The notes under the pieces: model-generated
Databases searched by the model: none
Told to the model about the DNA's origin: nothing
What the model saw: the letters and a program-made list of their open reading frames with translations, nothing else
Translations under genes and position numbers: made by a program
Assembly: GCF_024494645.1 (NCBI RefSeq)
Contig: NZ_JANHDJ010000004.1
Coordinates: 186,001-250,000, forward strand
Origin: Halohasta litorea
GTDB taxonomy: Archaea; Halobacteriota; Halobacteria; Halobacteriales; Haloferacaceae
Direction of reading: 5' to 3'
DNA length: 64,000 bases
Shown: one piece after another, positions 17,230-25,906 of the stretch
Layout: every line of letters starts with the position of its first letter
How positions within the stretch are numbered: the first letter of the stretch is position 1

Positions 17230-18303
17230 TTAGTCGGCCAGCGGCACCGGTTCGTCGAGATCGATCTCGCCAGCATCGAGTTCGGCTTCGATCTCGCGGG
17301 TCGCTTTCACGAGGTTCTCCATCTTGCCGTAGGCGACCTCCCGCGGCAGCAGTTTGACGCCACAGTCGGGGCTGATCGTGAGTTTCTCCGGCGGCACGAC
17401 CTTGAGGCCCTGCAAAATGTTTTCCTTGATTTCTTCGACGCTCTCGACTTCGGCGGTGTGGACGTCGACGACGCCGAGGGCGAGATCCGGCACGAACTCA
17501 GGGTCGGTGAAGACGTCGATCTGCTCGTAGCCGCCGTTACAGAGTTCCAGATCAACCTCGTCGACCGGGTAGTCGTTGAGTTCGGGGTAAATACGGGAGT
17601 AGTCGCCGTAACAGACGTGGAGGCCGATGCGGACGTCTTCGGGAATCCCGCTGACGATCCGTTCGAGTGCCTCGCCGACGATGGCGTGGTCGTCCGGTGT
17701 GGTTGCGAGGGCTGGCTCGTCGATCTGGATGTATTTGGCTCCGGCTTCGACGAGTCGCTCGACCTCGATGTTCACGAGATCCGCGAGGTCATAGACGAGT
17801 TCCTCTTCGGTCTCGTAGGCCTCGTTGAACGCCCAGTTGCCGAGGGTGTAGGGACCCGTAATCGGGACTTTCACCGGCTTGCTGGCGACGTTGTCAGTGA
17901 ATTCGAACTCGTCAACGAGCCACGGCTCGTCGTAGCTGACCTCGGCGGAGACCGAGGGTTTGTCGAAGTAGTTGTGGCCCCAGACCTTGACTGGACCGTT
18001 GAACTCGTAGCCGTCGATGCGGTCGGCGAAGAACTCGACCATTTCATTTCTCCTGACTTCGCCGTCGACCACGGTATCCAACCCACAGCGCTCGTGTTCG
18101 TGGGTGATGACGCGGGCGGCGTCGTCGTGAGCTTCCTTGAGGTCCTCCTCGTCGAACTTTGAATCCTCGTCGCCGACGAGTTCGTCGGCACGGTTGAGCC
18201 ACTTGGGCTTGGGGTAGGAGCCGACGACGGTCGTCAGCAGGAAGTGGTCGTTGGGGTGGTCCTCGGGTCGGAACTGTTCGCGGTTGTCGGCAGGTCGGCT
18301 CAT
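17230..18303 (-). CDS. metE: Cobalamin-independent methionine synthase, catalytic (MetE C-terminal-type) protein
   Basis: The 357-residue TIM-barrel protein carries the complete zinc site of MetE. His229 and Cys231 are in GLHVCYGDY, Glu253 in LELCNGG, and Cys314 in SPDCGVK, with the same spacing as in full-length bacterial MetE. VGSYPKP and GVVDVHTAEVES motifs are also present. It methylates homocysteine to methionine; the methyl donor of short archaeal forms may differ from the polyglutamyl folate of bacterial MetE. Its ATG overlaps the stop of the upstream MetE-like gene by four bases, so the two are co-translated. Confidence 0.93.
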   Translation of the reverse strand: MSRPADNREQFRPEDHPNDHFLLTTVVGSYPKPKWLNRADELVGDEDSKFDEEDLKEAHDDAARVITHEHERCGLDTVVDGEVRRNEMVEFFADRIDGYEFNGPVKVWGHNYFDKPSVSAEVSYDEPWLVDEFEFTDNVASKPVKVPITGPYTLGNWAFNEAYETEEELVYDLADLVNIEVERLVEAGAKYIQIDEPALATTPDDHAIVGEALERIVSGIPEDVRIGLHVCYGDYSRIYPELNDYPVDEVDLELCNGGYEQIDVFTDPEFVPDLALGVVDVHTAEVESVEEIKENILQGLKVVPPEKLTISPDCGVKLLPREVAYGKMENLVKATREIEAELDAGEIDLDEPVPLAD

Positions 18304-19310
18304 GCTGTTACCTCCTCTTCGTCAATGTTGGCTGCCGCAGCGATCGCGGCGAGCTTCTCGCGGTGTTTGTTCACGGGTAGATAGAACGGCTCGGTGTTGG
18401 TCGACAGGTAGAGTCGGTCGAACTCCTGGACCGGGATCTGGTCTTCGAACCACTCGACGCGCTCTTCGAGCGTCTCGGCCGACTCCACGAGGGTATTCTG
18501 TCCATCCGCAATGCCGAGTGCGGCGGCGTCCTTCGTACCGAACTCGGTGATGTTCGACAGCGTATCCTGGCGGTCGCCCGCGACGAGATCGAAGCCGAGT
18601 GCCTCGACATCGGCGTCCATCAGGTGGGCGTAGGTCTTCTCGTCGAGCGCGCCGAAGTAGGTATGGACGACCACGTCGGCGTCAGTCTTGCTTGCGACGG
18701 TGTCGACGGCCTCGGCCAGCTGCTCCTGGAGGTCCTCGTTCGGTGCGTTCTCCACGAGGGAGGGCTCCAGCAGGAACAGCGTTTCGTGGTCCGGGAACGC
18801 CTCGACTTCGTCGCCGAGGAACTCCGAGACCGCCTCGAAAAAGTCTCCCTCGTCGCCGTAGTAGTCGTCGGTCGCCAGATCCATCAACGAGTAGGGGCCC
18901 GGGAGCGTCGCCTGGAGGGCGTCGTCGCCGAGCAGCTCGGTCGCAGCCGTGAGTTCGTTGGCCACGTCACCCGAGAAGGTGAGGTCACCTTCGACGACGG
19001 GGTCGCGGTAGAAGTTGTTGTTGTCGTAGTAGCGGACGATTCCCTTCGCACTGACGTTCTCGTGGGTCGTCAACGGGTGGGCCAGCATATCGTCCCACCG
19101 GAGTTGCCCCTCGACGATCCGGTCGAGCCCGGTCGACTGCTGTTGGTCGATCACTTCGCCGCGGTACTCCTCGTAGGCCGCCGCGATCTCCCCGCCCTCG
19201 GTGCCGGAGATCAGATCGCCCTTCTGGTGGCCTTTTAGGTCCGAAAGCTGTTGTTTCGCCGCATCGGGAAGCGGGAACAGCCCCGGTGTCGTCGCAACTC
19301 GTTCGGTCAT
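18300..19310 (-). CDS. MetE-like partner protein lacking the zinc site
   Basis: This 336-residue barrel protein resembles the MetE/UROD family (IVEGQLRWDDMLAHPL, LPGPYSLMDLA). It has VVHTYFGAL where the His-x-Cys zinc pair stands in the catalytic protein, and STNTEPFYLP where the PDCG Cys stands. It is first in the operon and overlaps metE by four bases. The likely role is the half that binds the methyl donor or shapes the complex, like the non-catalytic N-terminal half of bacterial MetE; this is an inference. ATG 19310 is used because a TATA-like AAATATTAAG lies about 30 nt upstream. Confidence 0.85.
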   Translation of the reverse strand: MTERVATTPGLFPLPDAAKQQLSDLKGHQKGDLISGTEGGEIAAAYEEYRGEVIDQQQSTGLDRIVEGQLRWDDMLAHPLTTHENVSAKGIVRYYDNNNFYRDPVVEGDLTFSGDVANELTAATELLGDDALQATLPGPYSLMDLATDDYYGDEGDFFEAVSEFLGDEVEAFPDHETLFLLEPSLVENAPNEDLQEQLAEAVDTVASKTDADVVVHTYFGALDEKTYAHLMDADVEALGFDLVAGDRQDTLSNITEFGTKDAAALGIADGQNTLVESAETLEERVEWFEDQIPVQEFDRLYLSTNTEPFYLPVNKHREKLAAIAAAANIDEEEVTA

Positions 19311-19348
19311 ATACACCCGTCTTTGGGATGAGGTCGCTTAATATTTAC

Positions 19349-19367
19349 TAAGACAGATTATGTCTTA
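19349..19367. promoter_or_regulatory. Candidate operator upstream of the methionine synthase operon
   Basis: A perfect 7-bp inverted repeat (TAAGACA, five-base spacer, TGTCTTA) sits directly upstream of the TATA-like element (about 19338-19347, minus strand) of the metE-like/metE operon. Relative to the predicted transcript start near 19315 it covers about -34 to -52. That is a place where haloarchaeal regulators bind next to the BRE/TATA region. No second copy was noticed elsewhere in the window. Confidence 0.5.
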
Positions 19368-19431
19368 CAGTAATTCAGCGAGAGTAGCGAGGCCGTTCGG
19401 CCATCGTCGACCAAACGTCGCCGTCGACCGA

Positions 19432-20028
19432 TCAGTTCTCGACGTGCTCGCCGATATCGGTGAACTCCTCGATGGCGAACGCCCCCATCACACCGTCGAA
19501 ATCGTCGGCTCCGAAGACGACGACGATGTGTTCGGCGGCCGGATCGGCGACGTCGACGCTCCGCTCGGCGGTGGTTTCGCCCTCAATCGCGCTGTCGTCG
19601 TCCAGTGTGGCCGAGACGGTATACTCGCCAGCCCCGGTGAGCACGTCCGCGTAGGTTGCCCCCGACTCCTCGTCGACAGTGCCTTCGCTCTCGTTTGCTT
19701 CGCCGCCGTCTTCGCTCCCGTTTGCTTCGCCCTCGTCGTCGGTCTCGGGTTGGATCTCGAAGGACTCGTCGAGCACCGTCTCCGCTGCGGGATCAGTCAC
19801 CGAAATCGTGCCGGTGAGCTGCCGGTCGGTCTGGTTGAACAGATTCACGTCCTCCAGGACGAGCCCGGCGATGTAGTTGGCGACCTGCGCACAGCCAGCC
19901 GTCCCGACGACGGCCACGGATGCGCCCGCCGCCAGCAGGCGGCGTCGGCTGAGTCGATCACCGAGTCGGTCGGTACTGGGTGCTGTGTTCGACGACGATT
20001 CCTCACGAGCGGCTGCCTGTCGGTCCAT
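19432..20028 (-). CDS. Tat-secreted lipoprotein, unknown function
   Basis: The 198-residue protein begins with a variable N-terminus, then SRRRLLAAGASVAVVGTAGC, a twin-arginine signal with a lipobox Cys. The mature part has an immunoglobulin-like beta pattern (LFNQTDRQLTGTISVTDPAAETVLDESFEIQP), an acidic insertion rich in Glu, Gly and Asn, and a second beta region. Such haloarchaeal lipoproteins are common and mostly uncharacterised. ATG 20028 gives a normal Tat signal; a longer frame from 20061 would place extra residues before it. Confidence 0.8.
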   Translation of the reverse strand: MDRQAAAREESSSNTAPSTDRLGDRLSRRRLLAAGASVAVVGTAGCAQVANYIAGLVLEDVNLFNQTDRQLTGTISVTDPAAETVLDESFEIQPETDDEGEANGSEDGGEANESEGTVDEESGATYADVLTGAGEYTVSATLDDDSAIEGETTAERSVDVADPAAEHIVVVFGADDFDGVMGAFAIEEFTDIGEHVEN

Positions 20029-20099
20029 ATGTACGACGTATCGACAGGACCCAAAATCCACGTGGCACAGTTTCCGAGTCTGAAAGTCGGAGCGGACGC

Positions 20100-20699
20100 T
20101 CAGACCGGCTGCAGCCGCAGGATCGACAACACCTCGAATGGGTAGGACTCCTGGACGACCTCGTCGACCGAAAACCCGGCGTCCTCCGCGAGCTCAACAA
20201 CGATATCGTACCCCGTGAGACTGCTCACCAGCAGGTAGACCTCCCCGCCGGGAGCCAACACGCGGCCTACATCTTTTAAAAAGGGGACGATGAGCCGCCG
20301 ACCGTCCTCGCCGCCCGACAGCGCGTGTTCCATCCAGTCGTCCCACTCGTTGTCCGGGTCGGTCGGCAGGTAGGGCGGATTGAACAGGACGGCATCGAAG
20401 GCGTCGGCGGCGAAGGGGGCAAGCAGATCGGCCCGTACAGCCTCGACACCCCGATTGCGGGCCTGTCGGCAGGCGTGTGGGTTCAGATCGCTCCCGATCA
20501 CTCGGGCACTTGTTTCGGTGGCAACCTGCTCGGCGACCCACCCCGAGCCGGTGCCGACCTCCAGGACGACTTCGGGCTCCGACAGCGAGTCGACGGCGGC
20601 CTCCGCCAGCAGCCCCGAATCCTCCGCCGGTTGGTAGACCTCGGGGTCGAGCCCCCGCCGCTCGGCCAACTGCGAGCGGGAGTCCTGCGAATCAGTCAT
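20100..20699 (-). CDS. HemK2/Mtq2-type methyltransferase (release factor glutamine methyltransferase)
   Basis: The 199-residue class I SAM methyltransferase has motif I EVGTGSGWVAEQVA (residues about 47-60), acidic motif DLNPHACRQA, and the catalytic NPPY motif (VLFNPPYLP) found in N5-glutamine methyltransferases. The family methylates the GGQ glutamine of release factor aRF1, probably with Trm112; targets may be broader in haloarchaea. Its ATG overlaps the end of the mscS gene by eight bases, and it is the last gene of the ksgA-mscS-methyltransferase run. Confidence 0.9.
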   Translation of the reverse strand: MTDSQDSRSQLAERRGLDPEVYQPAEDSGLLAEAAVDSLSEPEVVLEVGTGSGWVAEQVATETSARVIGSDLNPHACRQARNRGVEAVRADLLAPFAADAFDAVLFNPPYLPTDPDNEWDDWMEHALSGGEDGRRLIVPFLKDVGRVLAPGGEVYLLVSSLTGYDIVVELAEDAGFSVDEVVQESYPFEVLSILRLQPV

Positions 20700-21849
20700 C
20701 GTCCTCTCCCTCGCTCGATTGGGGCTGCTTTTTGACCGATGTGCCGTCCTGACTGGGTCTCTCGGTTACTGACTGCTCGCCGTCAGCCAGCCGGAACCCG
20801 CCGGTTTCGGCGCGTCCCGAGAGTTCCCGCTGTGGGAACGGGATCTTGATATCTTCGGCCGCAAACGCCTCCCTGATCGCGGCGATCATTCGGGTACGGG
20901 CCTGCCACCGTCGGCGGGCGCTCGGGTTTTCGATCCAGCCCCGGACACCCAAGACAATCGATGACTCGCCGAACTCCTTGCCGACGACCTGTGGAGCCGG
21001 GACGTCCAGGATGCGGTCGACCTCGCTGACTGCGTCGGTGGCGATCTCGCCCGCCCGCTCGGGGTCGGTCTCGTAGTCGACGCCGACATCGACCTCGATG
21101 CGGAGCCGCCCCCGACGGGTTCGGTTTCGTACCGGGTTGCTGGTGACCGTATCGTTCGGCACCATCACGTACTCGCCGTCGAACGACTGGATGCGCGTGT
21201 TGACGATCGTGATCTCGGTGACGGTGCCCTCGTCTTCGCCGATGACGACCCAATCGCCGACTTCGAACGGTTTCGAGAACATGATGACGAAGCCCGCAAG
21301 CACCGCTCCCAGCGTCTGGCGGGCGGCCATCCCGACGACCACACCGAGGAAGCCAGCGCCGACCAGCAGGCTGCCGATGTTGTCGGTGAACAGCCCGATG
21401 ACGACCAACAGCGCGAAGGCGTAAATGGTGATCTGGGTGGTCCGATGGAGGATCTCCCGTTCGTGTTCGCTGATGGCGTTTTGCTCTCTGGCGAGATCCT
21501 TGATCAGGTGGCCGACGAAATCCGACAGCGCGTAGGCCCCCCCGAGGATCACCACCGACAGCACGATGTTGGCGATCTGTCGGCCGAGGTCGACGCCGTC
21601 GTAGGCGCTGTACAGCGTCCCGGTGAGCCCCCAGACCGCCACCAGCGACGAGAGGCCACCCGCGATGCAGACTGCCAGCACCGCCGAGATCACCAGTGCG
21701 ATCCGCGGGGTGACCTCCCGGTCCCGTCGCCAGCGATCGACGAGCTGTTTGAGACCGATCAGCCCGCCGAGCACCGCGACGGTGACAAGCAGTCGCTGGG
21801 TGTTGTCGACCAGCCACAGACCCACCCCGCTGGCGATCTCAGTCACCAT
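20692..21849 (-). CDS. Small-conductance mechanosensitive channel (MscS family)
   Basis: The 385-residue protein has about five N-terminal membrane helices. The pore-lining segment and beta domain follow: LLVGAGFLGVVVGMAARQTLGAVLAGFVIMFSKPFEVGDWVVIG, then GTVTEITIVNTRIQSFDGEYVMVPND. The cytoplasmic domain continues to a hydrophilic acidic tail. MscS channels open under membrane tension to release osmolytes on hypo-osmotic shock. ATG 21849 lies inside the end of ksgA; the genes overlap by 11 bases, which implies coupled translation with an rRNA methyltransferase. Confidence 0.94.
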   Translation of the reverse strand: MVTEIASGVGLWLVDNTQRLLVTVAVLGGLIGLKQLVDRWRRDREVTPRIALVISAVLAVCIAGGLSSLVAVWGLTGTLYSAYDGVDLGRQIANIVLSVVILGGAYALSDFVGHLIKDLAREQNAISEHEREILHRTTQITIYAFALLVVIGLFTDNIGSLLVGAGFLGVVVGMAARQTLGAVLAGFVIMFSKPFEVGDWVVIGEDEGTVTEITIVNTRIQSFDGEYVMVPNDTVTSNPVRNRTRRGRLRIEVDVGVDYETDPERAGEIATDAVSEVDRILDVPAPQVVGKEFGESSIVLGVRGWIENPSARRRWQARTRMIAAIREAFAAEDIKIPFPQRELSGRAETGGFRLADGEQSVTERPSQDGTSVKKQPQSSEGEDDD

Positions 21850-22723
21850 TGGCGGTCGAGTCACCACCGTCGATCCCGTACTCCGCGGCGACCGCCGCGA
21901 GGGCGGCGAACTCCGCGGGCGCGACGTTGCCCGCCCGCCGACCCAGCAGCTCCTCGTCGGCGGCCTCGACGACCGCCGCCGGATCGTCGAGCCCCGAGAT
22001 GTGGGCAGTGTTCCGAATCCCGTTTCGGATCGTCTTCCGCCGCTGGGTGAAGATCGCTTTCACGAAATCCAGGAAGAACGTCTCGTCGTCGACCTCGTAG
22101 TCGGGAGCCCGCGGTGTCAGTCGCACGATTGCACTCTGGACGGCGGGCTGGGGATCGAACGCCGTATTCGGGACGTACTCGACGACCTCGACATCGGCGT
22201 AGTGTTGGGCGCTCACCGAGAGCCGACCGTACTCGTCGCTCCCGCTTTCGGCGGCCATCCGGTCAGCGAACTCCTTTTGGAACATCAGTACAAGGGGTTT
22301 GCCGAGCGGCAACAGTCGAAACGCGATCTCACTGGAGGCGCTGTAGGGGAGGTTCGAAACGCAGGCCGAGAACTCGGGGAGGTCGACCTCCAAGGCGTCG
22401 CCCTCGATCACGGTGAGTCGATCCGCCTCGCGGGCCGCCGCGAACTCCTCGCGGAGGTGGTCGGCAAAGGTCGGATCACGCTCGATGACGGTGACGCGGT
22501 CGGCGACCGCCAGCAGCCGGTCGGTCAGGATGCCCGGCCCGCCGCCGATTTCGAGGACGTGGCTGGTGTCGCTCTCTGCGGGGAGAAACGTGGGAATCCG
22601 ATCGACGACGCGGTCGTCGACGAGGAAGTGCTGGTCGAAATCCGGGTTGCCGCGTTCGCCAGCCCGCCGAATGAGTGCGGCGGGATCACGGCTCCCAACG
22701 TCTGTGCGGTCGGAGACAGTCAT
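21839..22723 (-). CDS. ksgA: 16S rRNA (adenine-N6,N6)-dimethyltransferase KsgA/Dim1
   Basis: KsgA/Dim1 dimethylates two adjacent adenines near the 3' end of 16S rRNA during small-subunit assembly. The 294-residue protein shows FDQHFLVDDRVVDRI, SAM motif I EIGGGPGILTDRLL, and the catalytic NLPYSASSEI motif, with a C-terminal helical domain carrying FTQRRKTIRNGIRN. It lies downstream of DUF655 by 43 bp and overlaps mscS. The order DUF655-ksgA-hemK-like is usual in archaea; mscS is an extra gene within it. Confidence 0.96.
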   Translation of the reverse strand: MTVSDRTDVGSRDPAALIRRAGERGNPDFDQHFLVDDRVVDRIPTFLPAESDTSHVLEIGGGPGILTDRLLAVADRVTVIERDPTFADHLREEFAAAREADRLTVIEGDALEVDLPEFSACVSNLPYSASSEIAFRLLPLGKPLVLMFQKEFADRMAAESGSDEYGRLSVSAQHYADVEVVEYVPNTAFDPQPAVQSAIVRLTPRAPDYEVDDETFFLDFVKAIFTQRRKTIRNGIRNTAHISGLDDPAAVVEAADEELLGRRAGNVAPAEFAALAAVAAEYGIDGGDSTANGD

Positions 22724-22766
22724 TACATGGGGTTCCGACTCTGTCGGCCTAAACGTCTCGTTTCGG

Positions 22767-23354
22767 CTACTCCGGCCGGACGAAGATTTTGTATTTGAGG
22801 TCGTCGTCCCGCAGTTCCTCCTGGATTCGCTCGATGAGGACCTCCTTGGGGCGATGCAATCCCCCGACGCGCTCGGAGAGCTCCTCGAAACTCTCGAAGG
22901 GGCCGCGCTTCCGGGTATCGATGATCTTGTTGCGGAGCTTCTTGCCGATCCCCGGCAGGAGATTCAGCTGGTGGAGCCGGAGGGTGATCGGCTGGGCATC
23001 GTTGTAGAAGTCAACAAAGCGCTGTTCGTCGGCGTCGATGATCGCCTCGATGGCGTACTCCAGTTCCGACTCCGCCGAGCTGGTGAGTTCGTCGTAGTCG
23101 ATCTCGCGGACGGTGTCGATCTGTTCGTCGTCCGGCGGCTCGACCGCCACGCGGTCGACGATGTTGATGTCGGCCTCGTCGGTCAAAGTGAGCTCCAGGA
23201 GGTCGAAGGAGTCCTCGGTCAGAGCGTAGGCGACCGCGTCCTTCTGGTACTGGGGTCGGTTGTCGTCCGACCGACCGTGGGGGAGATAGTCGAGAACAAC
23301 GGCGTGGGTGGTCGACTCAGCGTTGTCACCGCTGCCGTTTTCGGGAGTGGACAT
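22767..23354 (-). CDS. DUF655 family RNA-binding protein with helix-hairpin-helix
   Basis: The 195-residue protein starts with an OB-like region (AVVLDYLPHGRSDDNRPQYQKDAVAYALTEDSFDLLEL). It ends with helix-hairpin-helix motifs (LLPGIGKKLRNKIIDTRKRGPFESFEELSERVGGL). DUF655 genes sit between rpoF and ksgA in most archaea, which suggests a role in transcription-coupled ribosome assembly; the activity is unproven. ATG 23354 follows a TTTTTTAAG element by about 20-25 nt; a longer frame reaching 23453 would run through this promoter. Confidence 0.9.
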   Translation of the reverse strand: MSTPENGSGDNAESTTHAVVLDYLPHGRSDDNRPQYQKDAVAYALTEDSFDLLELTLTDEADINIVDRVAVEPPDDEQIDTVREIDYDELTSSAESELEYAIEAIIDADEQRFVDFYNDAQPITLRLHQLNLLPGIGKKLRNKIIDTRKRGPFESFEELSERVGGLHRPKEVLIERIQEELRDDDLKYKIFVRPE

Positions 23355-23522
23355 ACCGAACTGTAGGGTAACAAGCCACTTAAAAAATCGCCTCGAAGCG
23401 ACGCCGCCAGCCGACTGCCGGATCGTCGGCAGTGTTCGGCGGGACGGTGCCAAATACGGACAGTATACGACTAGTTTATCACCAGAAACGACCGATATAC
23501 TGCGATTGCGAGTGTTTCACAA

Positions 23523-24077
23523 ATGACCACACCATCTCCCCACCAACCGGCCCGGAACATCTCCAGACGCCACGTACTCGGTGCAGTCGGATCGCTCTGT
23601 ACGGCTGGCTCGGTCGCGTTGGCGGGCTGTCTCGACGGCGATCTGGCCGGAACGGCGACCAACGGCTACCGTTCGTGTGAGTCGTTCAATCTCGTTCCTG
23701 GAGAGGATCTCAACAACGAAGACCTCTCGAACTGTGATCTCTCCGAGATGGAGATACAGGCTGTGCGGTTCCGGTTTGCCGACCTCTCGGGGGCGAACTT
23801 CGAAGGGTCGCGGCTGTATATGATGGATGTCACCGGCGCGACGCTCGACGGCGCCAACTTCCGCCGGGCGGATCTGGGCGCGACGAACTTCCTGAAAGCA
23901 TCGGCACGAAACGTCGACTTCCGGGAGGCGGATCTCACTCGGGCGGATTTCCAGGGGTCCGATCTCACGGGGTCGGACCTCACCGATGCGACGGTGACTG
24001 GAACTCAGTTTGTGGGGGCGACCATGCCCGACGGATCGAGATACGCACACGGCGACGAGATCGTTCGAACGCCGTAG
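23523..24077 (+). CDS. Tat-secreted pentapeptide-repeat lipoprotein
   Basis: The 184-residue protein has a twin-arginine signal (ISRRHVLGAVGS) and a lipobox (ALAGC). About fifteen pentapeptide units of the A(D/N)LXX type fill residues 60-170 (LSGANFEGSRL, LDGANFRRADLGATNF, READLTRADFQGSDLTGSDL). The fold is a right-handed four-sided beta-helix. Some cytosolic members mimic DNA and bind gyrase, but an exported lipoprotein more likely binds surface partners. It lies on the opposite strand inside the rpoF-DUF655 gap, and its promoter is divergent from DUF655. Confidence 0.88.
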   Translation: MTTPSPHQPARNISRRHVLGAVGSLCTAGSVALAGCLDGDLAGTATNGYRSCESFNLVPGEDLNNEDLSNCDLSEMEIQAVRFRFADLSGANFEGSRLYMMDVTGATLDGANFRRADLGATNFLKASARNVDFREADLTRADFQGSDLTGSDLTDATVTGTQFVGATMPDGSRYAHGDEIVRTP

Positions 24078-24160
24078 CTCGGTCCGTATGTATCGGCCGA
24101 GAGAAACACAACAGCAGGTAAAACCCTTCGCAGATCGGCAACCGACCGTTTCCAGGAGTC

Positions 24161-24517
24161 TCAGGCGTACTGCGCGACGAGGTTGAGGATCTCGTCGAGC
24201 TCCTCGCCGTCGAGCGCAAAGCGCTCTTTGGCGTAGATCGACCGCAGCTCGGTGCGGTCTTCCGGGAGGGTGTCGACGATCTTGTGGGCGGTTTTCTCGT
24301 TGACCTTGTCGAGTTCGATCAGTTTCTCGACGAGTTCGCGGGCCTCCTCGGGGTCCAATACCGCATAGCGGTTGACGTGTTCGATCGCGCGGGCGAGCTC
24401 GTAGCGCAGCTCGCGGTCCTCGTCGACGGCGCGTTCGGCTTCGACCTCGCCGAGGAGCGGTTTGACCTCCGAGATGGTGATATACTCCTCGTCGACTTTT
24501 TCCTTGAAGATAGTCAT
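24161..24517 (-). CDS. rpoF: RNA polymerase subunit RpoF (Rpb4)
   Basis: RpoF pairs with RpoE to form the stalk of archaeal RNA polymerase. The 118-residue protein is helical throughout. The N-terminal tip helix ([21 protein letters not shown]) and the HRDC-like C-terminal domain ([46 protein letters not shown]) match the family. It overlaps rpl21e by four bases (ATGA), so the two are coupled. Confidence 0.95.
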   Translation of the reverse strand: MTIFKEKVDEEYITISEVKPLLGEVEAERAVDEDRELRYELARAIEHVNRYAVLDPEEARELVEKLIELDKVNEKTAHKIVDTLPEDRTELRSIYAKERFALDGEELDEILNLVAQYA

Positions 24518-24807
24518 TCGGTCTGTTCTTTGAGGTGAGCGGCGCGGGCGATGACTGTCTTCTCCTTGCCACCGTCGTTGATGCTCACCGTAAACGCGCT
24601 GCCCTGTTTCCCGGTGACCTCACCGGTCAGGCCGTTGAAGCGCGGGTGGAACCGCCCCTCTCGCACGCTCGGGTCGAGTTTGAGGTGGACCTTCTGGCCC
24701 GCCTCGAACTCCTGGATCGCGCGCTGCGGCGGCGAAGTGCCGCGGTCGCGTGGGTCGTTCGAAAGCTTTCCTCGCGTCCCCTTCATGGGCCCATTGGAAC
24801 TCGGCAT
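24514..24807 (-). CDS. rpl21e: Ribosomal protein L21e
   Basis: The 97-residue 50S protein shows the archaeal L21e pattern: [69 protein letters not shown], here read as several conserved blocks. A TTTTATAAC promoter element lies about 30-35 nt upstream of ATG 24807 on the minus strand. First gene of the rpl21e-rpoF pair, an order conserved in archaea. Confidence 0.97.
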   Translation of the reverse strand: MPSSNGPMKGTRGKLSNDPRDRGTSPPQRAIQEFEAGQKVHLKLDPSVREGRFHPRFNGLTGEVTGKQGSAFTVSINDGGKEKTVIARAAHLKEQTE

Positions 24808-24888
24808 AGTCGTAGCTTCCCGTTGTCCCGGTCCAGTTATAAAACGTGCGTTCCGCGCCTGCCACGGTACTTGTCCCCATGGCCCCGC

Positions 24889-25365
24889 TCAGCGATTGAA
24901 AAACTCCGAGACCTTGTCGCGAATAGAGCTATCTTCGCCCAGTTTCAGGTAGAAGGCGTCGCCATTGTCCTCGTAGTAGTTGTCGATCCGGCGGGTGATC
25001 TGGAATCCGAGGTGTTCGTAGAAGCCGAGTGCCTCTTCATTTGTCGTCCGCGCATGGCAGGTCACTGTCCGGTGTCGGTCGGCGATCTCGGCGATCAGCC
25101 GCTGGCCGTAGCCGCGGCCGCGGGCGTCGGGGCGCACCGCGAGAAACAGGATATAGCCGTCGCGTCGGACCGAGGCGAAGGCGACGAGATCGCCGTCCTC
25201 GAAAAACAGGTGGGTCGTCGACCGGCGGTAGGCGTCGATAAAGAAGCCACGGCGCTGTTTGAGCACGCCCTCCGTCCGGCGGATGTGTTCTTTCAGGTGC
25301 CAGGCGGCCTCGACGTAGTCGGTCTCACCCGCCTCGTCGACGCGCTGTTCGACAGTGACGCTCAC
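24889..25365 (-). CDS. GNAT-family N-acetyltransferase
   Basis: The 158-residue protein contains the acetyl-CoA binding motif of GNAT enzymes (LAVRPDARGRGYGQRLIAEI, Q/R-x-x-G-x-G/A) and the C-terminal NEEALGFYEHLGFQI motif. Substrate is unknown; RimI-type protein N-acetylation or small-molecule acetylation are both possible. GTG 25365 is proposed as the start because a TTAATAT TATA-like element lies about 28-30 nt upstream; an ATG at 25392 falls inside that element. Confidence 0.82.
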   Translation of the reverse strand: MSVTVEQRVDEAGETDYVEAAWHLKEHIRRTEGVLKQRRGFFIDAYRRSTTHLFFEDGDLVAFASVRRDGYILFLAVRPDARGRGYGQRLIAEIADRHRTVTCHARTTNEEALGFYEHLGFQITRRIDNYYEDNGDAFYLKLGEDSSIRDKVSEFFNR

Positions 25366-25478
25366 TACTGTAGCTATAGCGCCCACAAGCATATTAACTC
25401 CTCCGGGCCACTGGTCGTCCCTCGGGTGGGTCGCCGGGAGTCGAAGCCGTCATGTCGACCGGGGCCGACTGGCCACTA

Positions 25479-25901
25479 ATGAGCTACACGCTCCGGGAGC
25501 ACACCGCCGACATCGCCGTCGAGGCAACCGCGCCGGAGCTCGGCGGCCTCTTTGGGGCGATCGCCGAGGGACTCGCCGCGGCGATGTGCGAGTCGGTCCC
25601 CACCAGCGGCGGCGACCGCTTCGAAATCGAGTGCCGCGCGGAGTCGGTCGAAGCCCTCCTGTATGAGTATCTCGACCAACTCATCTACGAGCGGGACGTT
25701 CGGCTGGTATTGCCGGTCGACAACGAGGCGACCGTCCAGGACCCCGAAACACCAGGTGGGGAGTGGCGCGTCACTGCCAGCGCCCGCGGCGTCCCGCTGG
25801 CCGAAGTCACGGCCCGCGAGATCAAGGCCGTCACCTACTCCGAGATGGTCGTCGAGCAGCGCGACGACGAATGGTACGGCTACGTCGTCTTCGACGTGTA
25901 A
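25479..25901 (+). CDS. Archease, RtcB ligase activator
   Basis: Archease speeds the guanylylation and turnover of the RNA ligase RtcB. The 140-residue protein has the HTADIAVEATAPELGGLFGAIAEGL start of the family, with metal-binding Asp and His, and ends with AREIKAVTYSEMVVEQ and a C-terminal Val after FD. The start at 25479 follows the family; a GTG-like extension to 25452 adds nine residues. The rtcB gene lies 2.8 kb downstream on the same strand, with one gene on each strand between. Confidence 0.93.
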   Translation: MSYTLREHTADIAVEATAPELGGLFGAIAEGLAAAMCESVPTSGGDRFEIECRAESVEALLYEYLDQLIYERDVRLVLPVDNEATVQDPETPGGEWRVTASARGVPLAEVTAREIKAVTYSEMVVEQRDDEWYGYVVFDV

Positions 25902-25906
25902 ACCGA

